Assembly: GCA_023663905.1 (NCBI GenBank)
Contig: JAMPGO010000006.1
Coordinates: 1 to 53,353, forward strand
Reading direction: 5' to 3'
DNA length: 53,353 bases
DNA from: Ruminococcus flavefaciens
GTDB lineage: Bacteria > Bacillota > Clostridia > Oscillospirales > Ruminococcaceae
A model generated the notes under the pieces. It saw nothing but the letters and a program-made list of their open reading frames with translations, had not been told where the DNA came from and made no database searches. Each line of letters opens with the position of its first letter. Within the stretch, counting starts at the first letter, position 1. Of the stretch, positions 50,631-53,353 are shown piece after piece. Made by a program: the position numbers and the translations under genes.

Positions 50631-51368
50631 TTATTCAGCCTGTTCTTCAGCTTCAGCAGGAGCTTCTACAGCCTCAACAGCGTCGTCGCCCTGTCTGCCC
50701 TCGATAACAGCATTAGCAATTGTGCCTGCGATAAGCTTTACAGCACGGATAGCGTCGTCGTTTCCGGGAATTACGTAGTCAACGTCGTCAGGGTCGCAGT
50801 TTGTATCAACGATTGCAACAATCGGGATACCGAGCTTCTTAGCCTCAGCTACTGCGATTTTTTCCTTGCGAGGGTCAACGATAAAGAGAGCTGCGGGGAG
50901 CTTCTTCATAGACTTGATACCGCCGAGGAATTTTTCAAGTTTCTCTATTTCAAGGTTGAGCTTAACAACTTCCTTCTTGGGAAGAAGGTCAAAAGTACCG
51001 TCTGTTTCCATTGTGTGAAGCTGTTCAAGTCTCTTGATTCTTGTCTGAATTGTCTTAAAGTTAGTGAGCATACCGCCGAGCCATCTTGCGTTAACATAGT
51101 GTGCGCCTGCTCTTGTAGCCTCTTCCTTAACGGAATCGCCGGCCTGCTTCTTAGTACCAACGAAAAGAACCTCTCCGCCGTTTGCAGAGATGTCACGGAT
51201 AAACATATAAGCCTCTTCGAGCTTCTTAACCGTTTTCTGAAGGTCGATGATGTAGATACCGTTTCTTTCAGTGAAGATATACGGTGCCATTTTCGGGTTC
51301 CAGCGTCTTGTCTGGTGACCGAAGTGAACGCCCGCTTCGAGAAGCTGTTTCATTGAAACTACTGCCAT
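50631..51368 (-). CDS. rpsB: 30S ribosomal protein S2
   Basis: The 245-residue protein has S2 signatures [43 protein letters not shown] and [31 protein letters not shown]. Its tail is acidic ([14 protein letters not shown]). It is the first gene of the rpsB-tsf pair and has an AGGAGG site. Confidence 0.98.
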   Translation of the reverse strand: MAVVSMKQLLEAGVHFGHQTRRWNPKMAPYIFTERNGIYIIDLQKTVKKLEEAYMFIRDISANGGEVLFVGTKKQAGDSVKEEATRAGAHYVNARWLGGMLTNFKTIQTRIKRLEQLHTMETDGTFDLLPKKEVVKLNLEIEKLEKFLGGIKSMKKLPAALFIVDPRKEKIAVAEAKKLGIPIVAIVDTNCDPDDVDYVIPGNDDAIRAVKLIAGTIANAVIEGRQGDDAVEAVEAPAEAEEQAE

Positions 51369-51474
51369 TATAGTAGTCCTCCTTAAAATTGGTTTTTATT
51401 AATCCTCCACGATATTTAGCTTGCGGACAACATAAGAATGCACCAATCCGTAAAAATATCAGTGTGCGATTTGC
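51369..51474 (-). promoter_or_regulatory. rpsB leader, probable S2-type regulatory region
   Basis: The ~110-base leader contains a segment (TTGTCCGCAAGC... GTGGAGGATTAATAAAAACC in shorter pieces) that I recall from clostridial rpsB leaders. Assigned from position and memory only. Confidence 0.4.
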
Positions 51475-51480
51475 CTTAAT

Positions 51481-51509
51481 ATTATATCACGTTTTTCCAT
51501 ACTTTGCAA
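51481..51509 (-). promoter_or_regulatory. Promoter of rpsB-tsf
   Basis: On the minus strand TTGCAA (51509-51504) and TATAAT (51486-51481), 17-base spacer. Confidence 0.8.
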
Positions 51510-51513
51510 GATG

Positions 51514-51804
51514 TTATTCAAACAAATTTCCTGATTTTTTTCTCCTGATATTTGTGCAAATTGTCAATCCCGTACCGTCAACGAGAATAATATCACTGCC
51601 GATTACCTTTATTGAACCGCACGGAATCTCGGTATCGCTTTCACGACCAAAAAGCCCGAAGAATCTGTAACCGCCGTAAATAAGCAGGGACAGCACCTCG
51701 GAGCTTTCGGTGTCCATACGTATATCATCGATATATCCCAGTCTTTCGCCTGTTTTCATATCAATTACTTCTTTTGCTTTCAGTTCGTCAAGACTGCATA
51801 TCAT
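51514..51804 (-). CDS. YlmC/YmxH family PRC-barrel protein
   Basis: The 96-residue protein is a PRC-barrel of the YlmC/YmxH type: SLDELKAKEVIDMKTGERLGYIDDIRMDTES, IPCGSIKVIGSDIILVD. YmxH is a sporulation-associated gene in Bacillus. ATG at 51804 is preferred to a GTG at 51810 because AGAGGTGA then has proper spacing. The site AGAGGT can pair with ACCTTT just upstream (51822-51830). Confidence 0.88.
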   Translation of the reverse strand: MICSLDELKAKEVIDMKTGERLGYIDDIRMDTESSEVLSLLIYGGYRFFGLFGRESDTEIPCGSIKVIGSDIILVDGTGLTICTNIRRKKSGNLFE

Positions 51805-51856
51805 ACCCACTCACCTCTTTATATAAAGGTATGGGTCTACGCTTGGCTATTATTCG

Positions 51857-51994
51857 TTATTTCTTCTTTTTGGAAAGAACCGCCGATACAATCGCCACAA
51901 TAATGGCAATCACACCGACAATAACAAGCGGTATTACAGGAAAATTATCGCCTGTGTTCGGTATCTGCGAAAAAAGTGCAATCAGATTAATCAT
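51857..51994 (-). CDS. 45-residue peptide consisting of a sortase signal (IPNTG)
   Basis: CAGGAGG precedes ATG at 51994 by 8 bases. The product is a short start (MINLIALFSQ), IPNTGD (LPxTG-like sortase motif), a membrane segment (FPVIPLVIVGVIAIIVAIVSAVL) and KKKK at the end. That is a complete cell-wall sorting signal with no passenger domain. It has a good promoter (52050-52078). Similar tiny peptides occur in related genomes as far as I recall. Function unknown. Confidence 0.78.
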   Translation of the reverse strand: MINLIALFSQIPNTGDNFPVIPLVIVGVIAIIVAIVSAVLSKKKK

Positions 51995-52049
51995 AATTTT
52001 GTCCTCCTGAATTTCAATGTCATAGGATTTTGCTTTTGATATAAATGTT

Positions 52050-52078
52050 ATTGTACCATATTTCACAGGATTTGTCAA
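52050..52078 (-). promoter_or_regulatory. Promoter of the 45-residue sortase-signal gene
   Basis: On the minus strand TTGACA (52078-52073) and TACAAT (52055-52050), 17-base spacer. Confidence 0.75.
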
Positions 52079-52141
52079 ATGTTTTTTTGTCGATTACGGC
52101 AATTTACAGATTTCAGCGCCATATTTTTCTCAAATATAATA

Positions 52142-52579
52142 TCATTTCGCATTTTTCTGAAACTGCACAAGCTCTTTTGTAAGCTGTTTTGCGGAAAAAT
52201 AACTGTTCATAAAAATGATAAAATGGACGAGTATAAATATCACAGGCACGCTGATAGCTACTCCTGCAAGCACTTCGGCTTTTTCCGTGGGAATTTCAGG
52301 GCTTATTATGCAAACACCCAGCACTTCCGCTTCGATAACAGCTAGCTGTATAATTTTGCGCAAAATTATCTGCTTGTCCGATAACTCTTTTGAAGAGTAC
52401 ATAAGGAGATTCGGGATAATTGCAAGACCTGCAAAAATAAACGGCGAGACAAATGCGCTGTATCCGAAGCTTGCGTCAGTGTCAAAAGCTAAGCCGAGAA
52501 TCATAGTCCCTGCCGTAATACAGGTTACAAGGATAAAATATGTCATAAGCGACCTGTAAAGTATTTCTTTAAGACTCAT
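52142..52579 (-). CDS. DUF3021 family membrane protein
   Basis: The 145-residue protein has four membrane segments (MTYFILVTCITAGTMILGL; FVSPFIFAGLAIIPNLLMY; VLAGVAISVPVIFILVHFIIF and one shorter) and matches DUF3021, a family found beside LytTR regulators. Its ATG overlaps the LytTR stop by ATGA. It probably modulates that regulator. Confidence 0.87.
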   Translation of the reverse strand: MSLKEILYRSLMTYFILVTCITAGTMILGLAFDTDASFGYSAFVSPFIFAGLAIIPNLLMYSSKELSDKQIILRKIIQLAVIEAEVLGVCIISPEIPTEKAEVLAGVAISVPVIFILVHFIIFMNSYFSAKQLTKELVQFQKNAK

Positions 52580-53022
52580 AAATTTCCACCTTTCAGAGCT
52601 TTTTTCAGCTCAGGCACGTATTTTCTTGAAACAACAATCTGTTCACCGCTCTGAAGTACAGCCATAAGTCTGCCGTTCAGCGAGGATTTTATCGATTCAA
52701 TCTTCATAAGATTCAGCAACACGGATTTGGATATGCGCAGAAAATGCTTTTCCTTTAAGGCTTCCTCAAGCTCATACAGCTTCTGACGTGTTTCATATAC
52801 CTGCTTTTCGCAGTAAATAAATACCTTGTTGTCTACACCTTCAATATAGAACACGTCGGAAACAGGAAGCTCATACTGTGCGCCCTCGATGATACCCGTA
52901 AGCTGTCCCTGTCTGGATTTAACAAAGCGGACAATCTCCGTTATTTCATTGCTGACCGTATGGCAGTAAATTTCCAGCCGTTCCTTTTCATCTTCTTTTA
53001 TCCGAGAAATATTTATAATCAT
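52576..53022 (-). CDS. LytTR-domain DNA-binding regulator
   Basis: The 148-residue protein has no receiver domain. Its C-terminal ~100 residues are a LytTR domain (GIIEGAQYELPVSDVFYIEGVDNKVFIYCEKQVYETRQKL; HFLRISKSVLLNLMKIESI; VVSRKYVPELKKAL). With DUF3021 next to it, it is a typical two-gene membrane-coupled regulator (LCRS type). Its own promoter was not located. Confidence 0.92.
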   Translation of the reverse strand: MIINISRIKEDEKERLEIYCHTVSNEITEIVRFVKSRQGQLTGIIEGAQYELPVSDVFYIEGVDNKVFIYCEKQVYETRQKLYELEEALKEKHFLRISKSVLLNLMKIESIKSSLNGRLMAVLQSGEQIVVSRKYVPELKKALKGGNL

Positions 53023-53073
53023 AATATACTTGCCGAATATTGAAGGATTCAGGAACGGACTGCTGTATTCCGG

Positions 53074-53353
53074 TTAATTTTTCGCTGTCTGCGCATTCCA
53101 AGGCTCAATATTCAGCTCGCCTTCTCCTTTCAGATAATAATTAAAATAATTAAGAATGATACCGTTCATTTCGGGAATAAATTCAGATGAATCTACACTG
53201 CCTTTTCCAAGCATTTTCGATAATGTCGGAGAAAGAAGCGGTAAATCCGTGAAATCCATATGCTCTGTGCCGTCGAAATGAGCTTCTCTGCCGTCAACAG
53301 CATTGTCAAGTAAATATTTGTTTACATAGTCTGTATTTTCATCAAGTTCATTA
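53074..53353 (-). CDS. C-terminal part of an alpha/beta hydrolase (PAF-acetylhydrolase/lipase-like), 5' end beyond window
   Basis: The frame is open to the window edge at 53353, and the protein ends at 53074. The last ~92 residues include the catalytic-His context HFDGTEHMDFTDLPLLSP, the usual position of the third triad residue. The tail is acidic-neutral (EGELNIEPWNAQTAKN). No more can be said of the substrate. Confidence 0.6.
   Translation of the reverse strand, partial: NELDENTDYVNKYLLDNAVDGREAHFDGTEHMDFTDLPLLSPTLSKMLGKGSVDSSEFIPEMNGIILNYFNYYLKGEGELNIEPWNAQTAKN

Overview
The window looks like a chromosomal segment of a Gram-positive, anaerobic, Ruminococcus-like member of the Clostridia (Oscillospiraceae). 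The reasons are purified strong ribosome binding sites (AGGAGG type), TTGACA-17-TATAAT promoters, a Firmicutes-type L27 with its Prp processing protease, sporulation genes (SipL, SpoIVA, YlmC/YmxH), dockerin modules on two secreted proteins, many Sel1-repeat proteins, and a GC content that is moderate and even. No phage, insertion sequence, CRISPR array, rRNA or tRNA gene was seen. This is mostly core genome with a few accessory genes; the assignment to Ruminococcus is inference from gene content.

Layout. 1-2.3 kb: the 5' part of a large secreted dockerin/fibronectin-III protein on the minus strand, preceded by a cyclic-di-GMP-I (GEMM) riboswitch and an intrinsic terminator. 2.4-9.2 kb (plus): a SLOG/DUF1273 protein, Tex, two Sel1-repeat proteins, an HD hydrolase and a GH13 enzyme fused to DUF1653. 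9.3-12.7 kb (plus): a 55-residue microprotein and the spore-coat/cortex morphogenesis pair SipL-SpoIVA, with sigma-E-like promoters. 12.8-15.3 kb (minus): LCP protein, TatD, PP2C phosphatase. 15.5-18.6 kb (plus): alanine racemase, TatD-associated radical SAM protein, a 42-residue membrane peptide and branched-chain aminotransferase. 18.7-21.1 kb (minus): ACT protein, PFL/UPF0210 protein and a shortened phosphotransferase-fold kinase. 21.3-24.7 kb (plus): PHP phosphatase, Lrp regulator, aminotransferase, IspE. 24.7-27.1 kb (minus): MBOAT acyltransferase and SGNH hydrolase. 27.4-35.2 kb (plus): AraC regulator, M16 peptidase pair, Lgt, FolD, HtrA, metallophosphoesterase.

35.2-53.4 kb is almost entirely minus strand: MntP and two GNATs; the long rplU-prp-rpmA-obg-mrnC-Sel1-membrane peptide-yebC run; an unrecognised 389-residue protein; prmA; a secreted C39-like peptidase with dockerin; the MoxR-DUF58-TgpA (transglutaminase) operon; rpsB-tsf with an internal terminator; ylmC/ymxH; a 45-residue peptide that is nothing but a sortase signal; and a LytTR-DUF3021 regulatory pair following an alpha/beta hydrolase cut by the window end.

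The most noteworthy points are the riboswitch-controlled dockerin protein, the GH13-DUF1653 fusion, the microproteins (55, 42, 63 and 45 residues), an N-terminal domain shared by two distant Sel1 proteins, and a promoter element shared by three operons.
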